Assembly (NCBI GenBank): GCA_036417435.1
Contig: JAZAQT010000247.1
Location: forward strand, 1-64,000
DNA length: 64,000 bases
Reading direction: 5' to 3'
Source of the DNA: Inia geoffrensis
Taxonomy: Eukaryota > Chordata > Mammalia > Artiodactyla > Iniidae
Numbering within the stretch: position 1 is the first letter of the stretch; each line of letters starts with the position of its first letter. The notes beneath the pieces are model-generated. The model had not been told where the DNA came from, did not search any database, and saw only the letters and a list, made by a program, of their open reading frames with translations. This document shows, piece after piece, positions 26,031 through 39,902 of this stretch. Both the position numbers and the translations under genes were made by a program.

Positions 26031-27764
26031 GATCCCGTACACAGAGCAGCCCCAAACTTTGGTGTGGCTGTGTCTTTTTCATTTAAATTTTCCGAATCTA
26101 TAGCACCATAAGTGGAAGTGCCCTAGGCTCTCTAGCTTGGTTTTTTCTTTGTTCCAGGAAACACCATCCACTTCTCCAGAGTGGCTGTTGGCAATTTACA
26201 TCCCGCCCATCAGCATAACAAGGCTGCCGGTTCTCCATGGCCTGTCCTGCCTCTCTGGATTTTACACTTTTTTCGGAGGGCCCTTTGGATCGGTGGGAAG
26301 TGAGACTTCCTTGTAGTGCGGATTTCCATTGCAGGCTTGCTTGGTTGGCCAAAAAGGGTGTATGCGTCTTTTCCTGAATATATTCAGGAAAAAACGCTTA
26401 CGCCCCTTTTGGCCAAGTGCATCACTGTCGAACTGCTGCCTCTTTTCCTTCTCTTTCAGAGCAATTCTTATCTATCCCCTGATATCTGTTTTCTGCAATT
26501 CTGCGTCGCGTTCAAGGCCTCTTCACAGCCTTCCTTCAATAAATTTTTGGATGATAGGCGTCATTTGGAACTCTGCAGGATTGTGAGTTACAGTGCCAAA
26601 AATCTCCTTTTCTCAACTCGCTTTCTTGTGAGCTGACCACAAACCCGAAGAATTGCTTCAGGCCTTAATCTCGTTCCGGCATGGCCCGCTGAGCCTTTGT
26701 TGAATTCTTCTTCCTGTAGGGAAATCAGAGTTCAATGTGCCCGTCGAAACACATCGAGTTAGCCGCTCATTCGTTCTCAATATTCCTGTTCATCTTCCAC
26801 AGAAATTGCAAACTGCGAAACAAGAGGTCAAAGGCACTGACTCTCCAAGTGGGGAGAATGTTAATATCGCATCTGGAATGGCGAACTCGAGTACCAGGGG
26901 GCGAAAATGGCGATGAGTTTTAGAAATTATGCCTGATCACTTCGTGGACCATATTCTGGGTTTTCCATGCATATTTTAGCTGAAGGATAAATCCCTTAAA
27001 CGTGGAGATTTGGGACCCGTGGAATGGGAACCATGCACCATTACCTCAAAGGGTCTGCATTCCCTCACCAATACTATCAGCCCCAAGTGTCCAGCCTTAT
27101 CTCTCCCACAGCTGGGGATGTAGAGGTGGTAAATCCAAGATTCCTCACAAGCCCTGAAGGACTTATTTAAGAATTTCTCTCTATTTCACATTCCTTGTGT
27201 TTTGTTTTTCAAATTTATTTTTATAAGGGGATTTAGCTTATTGACACTGCTGTGTGTATGGTGCTGTACACAAATGATTTTCTTATGGAGACCTATAAAT
27301 GTATGGGTTTTAATTTTCTTCATAGTCAGGCATATTCCTAGGTTTTGAATACGGGGTGTTGAGTCCATTTGGTTGAGCAAGGAGTAGGTCTTGTCTAATA
27401 TATATTTGGCTTATGGAATGGTATCTGTCCTAATGTGAACCTCTGGTTTTATGCAGCCTCCCCACTGTCCTTTCCCCTTAAGCAAGCATAAGTTTCTTTT
27501 GTAAATGTGAGACTCTGTTGTGTTTTGTAATGCAGTTCACACGTAGCCGTGTTTACATTACCGGTATTAGTGATATCTTATGATGTTTCTTTTTCTGTGT
27601 GACTTATTTCACTTAGAATCATCATAACTAAATCCTCTCATTATGCTGCTACTGGTCTGTTGCCATTGATTTCATTGTTGAGTGATATTCCATTGTAGGG
27701 ATGTACCACAACTTCTATATCCATTTTTCTCTTTCTGGGCTATAAAAGTTGTACCATAGTCAAG
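26031..27764. repeat. Satellite monomer 16 (A-type)
   Basis: 1,734 bp. The palindrome at 26345-26416 is weakened on both arms (GGGTGTATGCGTC; CGCTTACGCCCC). A two-base loss sits in AAACTGCGAAACAAG. Confidence 0.9.
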
Positions 27765-29498
27765 GATCCCGTACACAGAGCAGCCCCAAACTTTGGTGTG
27801 GCTGTGTCTTTTTCATTTAAATTTTCCGAATCTATAGCACCATAAGTGGAAGTGCCCTAGGCTCTCTACCTTGTTTTTTTCTTTGTTCGAGGAAACACCA
27901 TCCACTTCTCCAGATTGGCTGTTGGCAATTTACATCCCGCCCATCAGCTTAACAAGGCTGCCGGTTCTCCATGGCCTGTCCTGCCTCTCTGGATTTTACA
28001 CTTTTTTCGGACGGCCATTTGGATCGGTGGGAAGTGAGACTTCCTTGTAGTGCGTATTTCCATTGCAGGCTTGCTTGCTTGGCCAAAAAGGGCGTATGCG
28101 TTTTTTCCTGAATATATTCAGGAAAAAACGCATACGCCCTTTTTGGCCAAGTGCATCACTGTCGAGCTGCTGCCTCTTTTCCTACGCTCTCAGAGCAATT
28201 CTTATCTACCCCCTGAAATCTGTTTTCTGCAATTCTGCGTCGGGTTCAAGTCCTCTTCACAGCCTTCCTTCAATAAATTTTTGGATGATAGAGGTCATTT
28301 GGAACTCTGCAGGATTGTGAGTTACAGTGCCAAAAATCTCCTTTTCTCAACTCGCTTTCTTGTGAGCTGACCGCAAACCTGAAGAATTGCTTCAGGCCCT
28401 AATCTCGTTCCGGCATGGCCCACTGAGCCTTTGGTGAATTCTTCTTCCTGTAGGGAAATCAGAGTTCAATGTGCCCGTCCAAACACATCGAGTTAGCCGC
28501 TCATTGGTTCTCCTTATTCCTGTTCATCTTCCACAGAAATTGCAAACTGTGCCAAACAAGAGGTCAAAGGCACTGACTCTCCAAGTGGGGAGAATGTTAA
28601 TATCGCATCTGGAAGGGCAAACTCGAGTACCAGGGGGCGAAAATGGCGATGAGTTTTAAAATTTTGCCTGGTCACTTCGTGCACCATATTCTGGGTTTTC
28701 CATGCATATTTTAGCTGAAGGATAAATCACTTAAACGTGGAGACTTGGGACCCGTGCAATGGGAACCATGCACCATTACCTCAAAGGGTCTGCATTCCCT
28801 CACCAATACTATCAGCCCCAGTGTCCAGCCTTATCTCTCCCACATCTGTGGATGTAGAGCTGGTAAATCCAAGATTCCTCACAAACTCTGAAGGACTTAT
28901 TTAAGAATTTCTCTCTATTTAACATTCCTTGTGTTTTGTTTTTCAAATTTATTTTTATAAGGGGATTTAGCTTATTGACACTGCTGTGTGTATGGTGGTG
29001 TACACAAATGATTTTCTTATGGAGACCCATAAATGTATGGGTTTTAATTTTCTTCATAGTCAGCCATATTCCAAGGTTTTGAATACGGGGTGTTGAGTCC
29101 ATTTGGTTGAGCAATGAGTAGGTCTTGTCTAATATATATTTGGCTTATGGAATGGTATCTGGCCTAATGTCAACCTCTTTTTTTATGCAGCCTCCCCACT
29201 CTCCTTTCCCCTTAAGCAAGCATAAGTTTCTTTTGTAAATGTGAGACTCTGTTGTGTTTTGTAATGCAGTTCACACGTAGCCGTGTTTACATTCCCGGTA
29301 TTAGTGATATCTTATGATGTTTCTTTTTCTGTGTGACTTATTTCACTTAGAATCATCATAACTAAATCCTGTCATTATGCTGCTACTGGTGTGTTGCCAT
29401 GGATTTCATTGTTGAGTGATATTCCATTGTAGGGATGTACCACAACTTCTATATCCATTTTTCTCTTTCTGGGCTATTAAAGTTGTACCATAGTCAAG
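27765..29498. repeat. Satellite monomer 17 (B-type)
   Basis: 1,734 bp. Perfect palindrome at 28079-28150. CTTCGTGCACC, ATGGTGGTGTACAC and AGCCATATTCCAAGG are shared with monomer 19. Confidence 0.9.
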
Positions 29499-31233
29499 GA
29501 TCCCGTACACAGAGCAGCCCCAAACTTTGGTGTGGCTGTGTCTTTTTCATTTAAATTTTCCGAATCTATAGCACCATAAGTGGAAGTGCCCTAGGCTCTC
29601 TAGCTTGGTTTTTTCTTTGTTCCAGGAAACACCATCCACTTCTCCAGAGTGGCTGTTGGCAATTTACATCCCGCCCATCAGCATAACAAGGCTGCCGGTT
29701 CTCCACGGCCTGTCCTGCCTCTCTGGATTTTACACTTTTTTCGGACGGCCCTTTGGATCCGTGGGAAGTGAGACTTCCTTGTAGTGCGGATTTCCATTGC
29801 AGGCTTGCTTGGTTGGCCAAAAAGGGCGTATGCCTTTTTTCCTGAATATATTCAGGAAAAAACGCATACGCCCTTTTTGGCCAAGTGCATCACTGTCGAA
29901 CTGCTGCCTCTTTTCCTACGCTTTCAGAGCAATTCTTATCTACCCCCTGATATCTGTTTTCTGCAATTCTGCGTCGCGTTCAAGTCCTCTTCACAGCCTT
30001 CCTTCAATAAATTTTTGGATGATAGGGGTCATTTGGAACTCTGCAGGATTGTGAGCTACAGTGCCAAAGATCTCCTTTTCTCAACTCGCTTTCTTGTGAG
30101 CTGACCGAAAACCCGAAGAATTGCTTCAGGCCCTAATCTCGTTCCGGCATGGCCCGCTGAGCCTTTGGTGAATTCTTCTTCCTGTAGGGAAATCAGAGTT
30201 CAATGTGCCCGTCCAAACACATCGATTTAGCCGCTCATTGGTTCTCCTTATTCCTGTTCATCTTCCACAGAAATTGCAAACTGTGCCAAACAAGAGGTCA
30301 AAGGCACTGACTCTCCAAGTGGGGAGAATGTTAATATCGCATCTGGAACGGCGAACTCGAGTATCAGGGGCGAAAATGGCGATGAGTTTTAGAAATTATG
30401 CCTGATCACTTCGTGGACCATATTCTGGGTTTTCCATGCATATTTTAGCTGAAGGATAAATCACTTAAACGTGGAGATTTGGGACCCGTGGAATGGGAAC
30501 CATGCACCATTACCTCAAATGGTCTGCATTCCCTCACCAATACTATCAGCCCCAAGTGTCCAGCCTTATCTCTCCCCCAGCTGTGGATGTAGAGGTGGTA
30601 AATCCAAGATTCCTCACAAGCCCTGAAGGACTTATTTAAGAATTTCTCTCTATTTCACATTCCTTGTGTTTTGTTTTTCAAATTTATTTTTATAAGGGGA
30701 TTTAGCTTATTGACACTGCTGTGTGTATGGTGCTGTACACAAATGATTTTCTTATGGAGACCTATAAATGTATGGGTTTTAATTTTCTTGATAGTCAGGT
30801 ATATTCCTAGGTTTTGAATACGGGGCGTTGAGTCCATATGGTTGAGCGAGGAGTAGGTCTTGTCTAATAAATATTTGGCTTATGGAATGGTATCTGTCCT
30901 AATGTCAACCTCTGGTTTTATGCAGCCTCCCCACTCTCCTTTACCCTTAAGCAAGCCTAAGTTTCTTTTGTAAATGTGAGACTCTGTTTTGTTTTGAAAT
31001 GCAGCTCACGCGTAGCCGTGTTTACATTCCCGGTATTAGTGATATCTTATGATGTTTCTTTTTCTGTGTGACTTATTTCACTTAGAATCATCATAACTAA
31101 ATCCTCTCATTATGCTGCTACTGGTCTGTTGCCATTGATTTCATTGTTGAGTGATATTCCATTGTAGGGATGTACCACAACTTCTATATCCATTTTTCTC
31201 TTTCTGGGCTATTAAAGTTGTACCATAGTCAAG
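29499..31233. repeat. Satellite monomer 18 (A-type, palindrome C-variant)
   Basis: 1,735 bp. The palindrome is at 29813-29884. A single G is missing in ATCAGGGGCG, also missing in monomer 20. GTGAGCTACAG is shared with monomer 20. Confidence 0.9.
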
Positions 31234-32967
31234 GATCCCGCACACAGAGCAGCCCCAAACTTTGGTGTGGCTGTGTCTTTTTCATTTAAATTTTCCGAAT
31301 CTATAGCACCATAAGTGGAAGTGCCCTAGGCTCTCTAGCTTGTTTTTCTCTTTGTTCCAGGAAACACCATCCACTTCTCCAGAGTGGCTGTTGGCAGTTT
31401 ACATCCAGTCCATCAGCATAACAAGGCTGCCGGTTCTCCATGGCCTGTCCTGCCTCTCTGGATTTTACAATTTTTTCGGACGGCTCTTTGGATCGGTGGG
31501 AAGTGAGACTTCCTTGCAGTGCGGATTTCCATTGCAGGCTTGCTTGGTTGGCCAAAAAGGGCGTATGCGTTTTTTCCTGAATATATTCAGGAAACAACGC
31601 ATACGCCCTTTTTGGCCAAGTGCATCACTGTCGAACTGCTGCCTCTTTTCCTACGCTCTCAGAGCAATTCTTATCTACCCCCTGATATCTGTTTTCTGCA
31701 ATTCTGCGTCGGGTTGAAGTCCTCTTCACAGCCTTCCTTCAATAAATTTTTGGATGATAGAGGTCATTTGGAACTCTGCAGGATTGTGAGTTACAGTGCC
31801 AAAAATCTCCTTTTCTCAACTCGCTTTCTTGTGAGCTGACCGCAAACCTGAAGAATTGCTTCAGGCCCTAATCTCGTTCCGGCATGGCCCGCTGAGCCTT
31901 TGGTGAATTCTTCTTCCTGTAGGGAAATCAGAGTTCAATGTGCCCGTCCAAACACATCGAGTTAGCCGCTCATTGGTTCTCCTTATTCCTGTTCATCTTC
32001 CACAGAAATTGCAAACTGTGCCAAACAAGAGGTCAAAGGCACTGACTCTCCAAGTGGGGAGAATGTTAATATCGCATCTGGAAGGGCGAACTCGAGTACC
32101 AGGGGGCGAAAATGGCGATGAGTTTTAAAATTTTGCCTGGTCACTTCGTGCACCATATTCTGGGTTTTCCATGCATATTTTAGCTGAAGGATAAATCCCT
32201 TAAACGTGGAGACTTGGGACCCGTGCAATGGGAACCATGCACCATTACCTCAAAGGGTCTGCATTCCCTCACCAATAGTATCAGCCCCAGTGTCCAGCCT
32301 TATCTCTCCCACGGCTGTGGATGTAGAGGTGGTAAATCCAAGATTCCTCACAAACCCTGAAGGACTTATTTAAGAATTTCTCTCTATTTAACATTCCTTG
32401 TGTTTTGTTTTTCAAATTTATTTTTATAAGGGGATTTAGCTTATTGACACTGCTGTGTGTATGGTGGTGTACACAAATGATTTTCTTATGGAGACCCATA
32501 AATGTATGGGTTTTAATTTTCTTCATAGTCAGCCATATTCCAAGGTTTTGAATACGGGGTGTTGAGTCCATTTGGTTGAGCAATGAGTAGGTCTTGTCTA
32601 ATATATATTTGGCTTATGGAATGGTATCTGTCCTAATGTGAACCTCTGGTTTTATGCAGCCTCCCCACTCTCCTTTCCCCTTAAGCAAGCATAATTTTCT
32701 TTTGTAAATGTGAGACTCTGTTGTGTTTTGTAATGCAGTTCACACGTAGCCGTGTTTACATTCCCGGTATTAGTGATATCTTATGATGTTTCTTTTTCTG
32801 TGTGACTTATTTCACTTAGAATCATCATAACTAAATCCTGTCATTATGCTGCTACTGGTCTGTTGCCATGGATTTCATTGTTGAGTGATATTCCATTGTA
32901 GGGATGTACCACAACTTCTATATCCATTTTTCTCTTTCTGGACTATTAAAGTTGTACCATAGTCAAG
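31234..32967. repeat. Satellite monomer 19 (B-type)
   Basis: 1,734 bp. The palindrome is at 31548-31619 (T:C). CATCCAGTCCATC and TTCGGACGGCTCTTT are shared with monomers 28 and 36. Confidence 0.9.
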
Positions 32968-34702
32968 GATCCCGTACACAGAGCAGCCCCAAACTTTGGT
33001 GTGGCTGTGTCTTTTTCATTTAAATTTTCCGAATCTATAGCACCATAAGTGGAAGTGCCCTAGGCTCTCTAGCTTGGTTTTTTCTTTGTTCCAGGAAACA
33101 CCATCCACTTCTCCAGAGTGGCTGTTGGCAATTTACATCCCGCCCATCAGCATAACAAGGCTGCCGGTTCTCCACGGCCTGTCCTGCCTCTCTGGATTTT
33201 ACACTTTTTTTGGACGGCCCTTTGGATCCGTGGGAAGTGAGACTTCCTTGTAGTGCGGATTTCCATTGCAGGCTTGCTTGGTTGGCCAAAAAGGGCGTAT
33301 GCCTTTTTTCCTGAATATATTCAGGAAAAAACGCATACGCCCTTTTTGGCCAAGTGCATCACTGTCGAACTGCTGCCTCTTTTCCTACGCTTTCAGAGCA
33401 ATTCTTATCTACCCCCTGATATCTGTTTTCTGCAATTCTGCGTCGCGTTCAAGTCCTCTTCACAGCCTTCCTTCAATAAATTTTTGGATGATAGGGGTCA
33501 TTTGGAACTCTGCAGGATTGTGAGCTACAGTGCCAAAGATCTCCTTTTCTCAACTCGCTTTCTTGTGAGCTGACCGCAAACCCGAAGAATTGCTTCAGGC
33601 CCTAATCTCGTTCCGGCATGGCCCGCTGAGCCTTTGGTGAATTCTTCTTCCTGTAGGGAAATCAGAGTTCAATGTGCCCGTCCAAACACATCGAGTTAGC
33701 CGCTCATTGGTTCTCCTTATTCCTGTTCATCTTCCACAGAAATTGCAAACTGTGCCAAACAAGAGGTCAAAGGCACTGACTCTCCAAGTGGGGAGAATGT
33801 TAATATCGCATCTGGAACGGCGAACTCGAGTATCAGGGGCGAAAATGGCGATGAGTTTTAGAAATTATGCCTGATCACTTCGTGGACCATATTCTGGGTT
33901 TTCCATGCATATTTTAGCTGAAGGATAAATCCCTTAAACGTGGAGATTTGGGACCCGTGGAATGGGAACCATGCACCATTACCTCAAAGGGTCTGCATTC
34001 CCTCACCAATACTATCAGCCCCAAGTGTCCAGCCTTATCTCTCCCCCAGCTGTGGATGTAGAGGTGGTAAATCCAAGATTCCTCACAAGCCCTGAAGGAC
34101 TTATTTAAGAATTTCTCTCTATTTCACAGTCCTTGTGTTTTGTTTTTCAAATTTATTTTTATAAGGGGATTTAGCTTATTGACACTGCTGTGTGTATGGT
34201 GCTGTACACAAATGATTTTCTTATGGAGACCTATAAATGTATGGGTTTTAATTTTCTTCATAGTCAGGCATATTCCAAGGTTTTGAATACGGGGTGTTGA
34301 GTCCATTTGGTTGAGCAAGGAGTAGGTCTTGTCTAATATATATTTGGCTTATGGAATGGTATCTGTCCTAATGTGAACCTCTGGTTTTATGCAGCCTCCC
34401 CACTCTCCTTTCCCCTTAAGCAAGCATAAGTTTCTTTTGTAAATGTGAGACTCTGTTGTGTTTTGTAATGCAGTTCACACGTAGCCGTGTTTACATTCCC
34501 GGTATTAGTGATATCTTATGATGTTTCTTTTTCTGTGTGAATTATTTCACTTAGAATCATCATAACTAAATCCTGTCATTATGCTGCTACTGGTCTGTTG
34601 CCATTGATTTCATTGTTGAGTGATATTCCATTGTAGGGATGTACCACAACTTCTATATGCATTTTTCTCTTTCTGGGCTATTAAAGTTGTACCATAGTCA
34701 AG
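32968..34702. repeat. Satellite monomer 20 (A-type, palindrome C-variant)
   Basis: 1,735 bp. The palindrome is at 33282-33353. Close partner of monomer 18 at a displacement of 3,469 bp. Confidence 0.9.
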
Positions 34703-36436
34703 GATCCCGTACACAGAGCAGCCCCAAACTTTGGTGTGGCTGTGTCTTTTTCATTTAAATTTTCCGAATCTATAGCACCATAAGTGGAAGTGCCCTAGGC
34801 TCTCTAGCTTGTTTTTTTCTTTGTTCCAGGAAACACCATCCACTTCTCCAGAGTGGCTGTTGGCAATTTACATCCCGCCCATCAGCATAACAAGGCTGCC
34901 GGTTCTCCACGGCCTGTCCTGCCTCTCTGGATTTTACACTTTTTTCGGAGGGCCCTTTGGATCGGTGGGAATTGAGACTTCCTTGTAGTGCGGATTTCCA
35001 TTGCAGGCTTGCTTGATTGGCCAAAAAGGGCGTATGCGTTTTTTCCTGAATATATTCAGGAAAAAACGCATACGCCCTTTTTGGCCAAGTGCATCACTGT
35101 CGAACTGCTGCCTCTTTTCCTACGCTTTCAGAGCAATTCTTATCTACCCCCTGATATCTGTTTTCTGCAATTCTGCGTCGCGTTCAAGTCCTCTTCACAG
35201 CCTTCCTTCAATAAATTTTTGAATGGTTGGGGTCATTTGGAACTCTGCAGGATTGTGAGTTACAGTGCCAAAAATCTCCTTTTCTCAACTCGCTTTTTTG
35301 TGAGCTGACCGCAAACCCGAAGAATTGCTTCAGTCCCTAAACTCGTTCCGGCATGGCTCGCTGAGCCTTTGGTGAATTCTTCTTCCTGTAGGGAAATCAG
35401 AGTTCAATGTGCCCGTCCAAACACATGGAGTTAGCTGCTCATTCGTTCTCCTTATTCCTGTTCATCTTCCACAGAAATTGCAAACTGTGCCAAACAAGAG
35501 GTCAAAGGCACTGACTCTCCAAGTGGGGAGAATGTTAATATCGCATCTGGAACGGAGAACTAGAGTACCAGGGGGCGAAAATGGCGATGAGTTTTAAAAT
35601 TTTGCCTGGTCACTTCGTGGACCATATTCTGGGTTTTCCATGCATATTTTAGCTGAAGGATAAATCCCTTAAACGTGGAGATTTGGGACCCGTGGAATGG
35701 GAACCATGCACCTTTACCTCAAAGGGTCTGCATTCCCTCACCAATAGTATCAGCCCCAAGTGTCCAGCCTTATCTCTCCCACATCTATGGATGTAGAGGT
35801 GGTAAATCCAAGATTCCTCACAAGCCCTGAAGGACTTATTTAAGAATTTCTCTCTATTTCACATTCCTTGTGTTTTCTTTTTCAAATTTATTTTTATAAG
35901 GGGATTTAGCTTATTGACACTGCTGTGTGTATGGTGCTGTACACAAATGATTTTCTTATGGAGACCTATAAATGTATGGGTTTTAATTTTCTTCATAGTC
36001 AGGTATATTCCTGGGTTTTGAATACGGGGTGTAGAGTCCATTTGGTTGAGCAAGGAGTAGGTCTTGTCTAATATATATTTGGCTTATGGAATGGTATCTG
36101 TCCTAATGTCAACTTCTGGTTTTATGCAGCCTCCCCACTCTCCTTTCTCCTTAAGCAAGCATAAGTTTCTTTTGTAAATGTGAGACTCTGTTGTGTTTTC
36201 TAATGCAGTTCACACGTAGCCGTGTTTACATTCCCGGTATTAGTGATATCTTATGATGTTTCTTTTTCTGTGTGACTTATTTCACTTAGAATCATCATAA
36301 CTAAATCCTCTCATTATGCTGCTACTGGTCTGTTGCCATTGATTTCATTGTTGAGTGATATTCCATTGTAGGGATGTACCACAACTTTTATATCCATATT
36401 TCTCTTTTGGGCTATTAAAGTTGTACCATAGTCAAG
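34703..36436. repeat. Satellite monomer 21 (B-type)
   Basis: 1,734 bp. Perfect palindrome at 35017-35088. Own marks are TTTGAATGGTTGGGG and a deletion in CTCTTTTGGGCTATT. AACGGAGAACTAGAG is shared with monomer 22. Confidence 0.9.
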
Positions 36437-38167
36437 GATCCCGTACACAGAGCAGCCCCAAACTTTGGTGTGGCTGTGTCTTTTTCATTTAAATTTTCCG
36501 AATCTATAGCACCATAAGTGGAAGTGCCCTAGGCTCTCTAGCTTGTTTTTTTCTTTGTTCCAGGAAACACCATGCACTTCTCCAGAGTGGCTGTTGGCAA
36601 TTTACATCCCTCCCATCAGCATAACAAGGCTGCCGGTTCTCCATGGCCTGTCCTGCCTCTCTGGATTTTACCCTTTTTCCGGACGGCCCTTTGGATCCGT
36701 GGGAAGTGAGACTTCCTTGTAGTGCGGATTTCCATTGCAGGCTTGCTTGGTTGGCCAAAAAGGGCGTATGCGTTTTTTCCTTAATATATTCAGGAAAAAT
36801 CGCATACGCCCTTTTTGGCCAAGTGCATCACTGTCGAACTGCTGCCTCTTTTCCTACGCTTTCAGAGCAATTCTTATCTACCCCCTGATATCTGTTTTCT
36901 GCAATTCTGCGTCACGTTCAAGTCCTCTTCACAGCCTTAATTCAATAAATTTTTGGATGATAGGGGTCATTTGGAACTCTGCAGGATTGTGAGTTACAGT
37001 GCCAAAAATCTCCTTTTCTCAACTCGCTTTCTTGTGAGCTGACCGCAAACCCGAAGAATTGCTTCAGTCCCTAATCTCTTTTCGGCATGGCACGCTGAGC
37101 CTTTGTTGAATTCTTCTTCCTGTAGGGAAATCAGAGTTCAATGTGCCCGTCCAAACACATGGAGTTAGCTGCTCATTCGTTCTCCTTATTCCTGTTCATC
37201 TTCCACAGAAATTGCAAACTGTGCCATACAAGAGGTCAAAGGCACTGACTCTCCATGTGGGGAGAATGTTAATATCGCATCTGGAACGGAGAACTAGAGT
37301 ACCAGGGGGCGAAAATGGCGATGAGTTTTAAAATTTTGCCTGGTCACTTCGTGGACCATATTCTGGGTTTTCCATGCATATTTTAGCTGAAGGATAAATC
37401 CCTTAAACGTGGAGATTTGGGACCCGTGGAATGGGAACCATGCACCATTACCTCAAAGGGTCTGCATTCCCTCACCAATAGTATCAGCCCCAAGTGTCCA
37501 GCCTTATCTCTCCCACATCTATGGATGTAGAGGTGGTAAATCCAAGATTCCTCACAAGCCCTGAAGGACTTAAGAATTTCTCTCTATTTCACATTCCTTG
37601 TGTTTTCTTTTTCAAATTTATTTTTATAAGGGGATTTAGCTTATTGACACTGCTGTGTGTATGGTGCTGTACACAAATGATTTTCTTACGGAGACCTATA
37701 AATGTATGGGTTTTAATTTTCTTCATAGTCAGGCATATTCCTAGGTTTTGAATACGGGGTGTTGAGTCCATTTCGTTGAGCAAGGAGTAGGTCTTGTCTA
37801 ATATATATTTGGCTTATGGAATGGTATCTGTCCTAATGTGAACCTCTGGTTTTATGCAGCCTCCCCACTCTCCTTTCCCCTTAAGCAAGCATAAGTTTCT
37901 TTTGTAAATGTGAGACTCTGTTGTGTTTTGTAATGCAGTTCACACGTAGCCGTGTTTACATTCCCGGTATTAGTGATATCTTATGATGTTTCTTTTTCTG
38001 TGTGACTTATTTCACTTAGAATCATCATAACTAAATCCTCTCATTATGCTGCTACTGGCCTGTTGCCATTGATTTCATTGTTGAGTGATATTCCATTGTA
38101 GGGATGTACCACAACTTCTATATCCATTTTTCTCTTTCTGGGCTATTAAAGTTGTACCATAGTCAAG
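36437..38167. repeat. Satellite monomer 22 (B-type, shortest core unit)
   Basis: 1,731 bp. A four-base loss at GGACTTAAGAATTTC removes the TATTTAAG of its neighbours. The palindrome at 36751-36822 has CCTTAATATATT and GGAAAAATCGC changes. Confidence 0.9.
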
Positions 38168-39902
38168 GATCCCGTACACAGAGCAGCCCCAAACTTTGGT
38201 GTGGCTGTGTCTTTTTCATTTAAATTTTCCGAATCTATAGCACCATAAGTGGAAGTGCCCTAGGCTCTCTAGCTTGGTTTTTTCTTTGTTCCAGGAAACA
38301 CCATGCACTTCTCCAGAGTGGCTGTTGGCAATTTACATCCCTCCCATCAGCATAACAAGGCTGCAGGTTCTCCATGGCCTGTCCTGCCTCTCTGGATTTT
38401 ACCCTTTTTCCGGACGGCCCTTTGGATCCGTGGGAAGTGAGACTTCCTTGTAGTGTGGATTTCCATTGCAGGCTTGCTTGGTTGGCCAAAAAGGGCGTAT
38501 GCGTTTTTTCTTGAATATATTCAGGAAAAAACGCATACGCCCTTTTTCGCCAAGTGCATCACTGTCGAACTGCTGCCTCTTTTCCTGCTCTTTCAGAGCA
38601 ATTCTTATCTACCCCCTGATATCTGTTTTCTGCAATTCTGCGTCGCGTTCAAGTCCTCCTCACAGCCTTCCTTCAATAAATTTTTGGATGATAGGGGTCA
38701 TTTGGAACTCTGTAGGATTGTGAGTTACAGTGCCAAAAATCTCCTTTTCTCAACTCGCTTTCTTGTGAGCTGACCGCAAACCCGAAGAATTGCTTCAGTC
38801 CCTAATCTCTTTCCGGCATGGCACGCTGAGCCTTTAGTGAATTCTTCTTCCTGTAGGGAAATGAGAGTTCAATGTGCCCGTCCAAACACATCGAGTTAGC
38901 TGCTCATTCGTTCTCCTTATTCCTGTTCATCTTGCACAGAAATTGCAAACTGTGCGAAACAAGAGGTCAAAGGCACTGACTCTCCAAGTGGGGAGAATGT
39001 TAATATCGCATCTGGAACGGCGAACTCGAGTACCAGGGGGCGAAAATGGTGATGAGTTTTAAAATTTTTCCTGGTCACTTCGTGGACCATATTCTGGGTT
39101 TTCCATGCATATTTTAGCTGAAGGATAAATCCCTTAAACGTGGAGATTTGGGACCCGTGGAATGGGAACCATGCACCATTACCTCAAAGGGTCTGCATTC
39201 CCTCACCAATAGTATCAGCCCCAAGTGTCCAGCCTTATCTCTCCCACAGCTGGGGATGTAGAGGTGGTAAATCCAAGATTCCTCACAAGCCCTGAAGGAC
39301 TTATTTAAGAATTTCTCTCTATTTCACAGTCCTTGTGTTTTCTTTTTCAAATTTATTTTTATAAGGGGATTTAGCTTATTGACACTGATGTGTGTATGGT
39401 GCTGTACACAAATGATTTTCTTATGGAGACCTATAAATGTATGGGTTTTAAGTTTCTTCACAGTCAGGCATATTCCTAGGTTTTGAATACGGGGTGTTGA
39501 GTCCATTTCGTTGAGCAAGGAGTAAGTCTTGTCTAATATATATTTGGCTTATGGAATGGTATCTGTCGTAATGTCAACCTCTGGTTTTATGCAGCCTCCC
39601 CACTCTCCTTTCCCCTTAAGCAAGCATAAGTTTCTTTTGTAAATGTGAGACTCTGTTGTGTTTTGTAAAGCAGTTCACACGTAGCCGTGTTTACATTCCC
39701 GGTATTAGTGATATCTTATGATGTTTCTTTTTCTGTGTGACTTATTTCACTTAGAATCATCATAACTAAATCCTCACATTATGCTGCTACTGGTCTCTTG
39801 CCATTGATTTCATTGTTGAGTGATATTCCATTGTAGGGATGTACCACAACTTCTATATCCATTTTTCTCTTTCTGGGCTATTAAAGTTGTACCATAGTCA
39901 AG
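38168..39902. repeat. Satellite monomer 23 (B-type)
   Basis: 1,735 bp. The palindrome at 38482-38553 has TTTTTTCTTGAATA and CTTTTTCGCC changes. TTTTCCTGCTCTTTC is a further mark. Confidence 0.9.
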
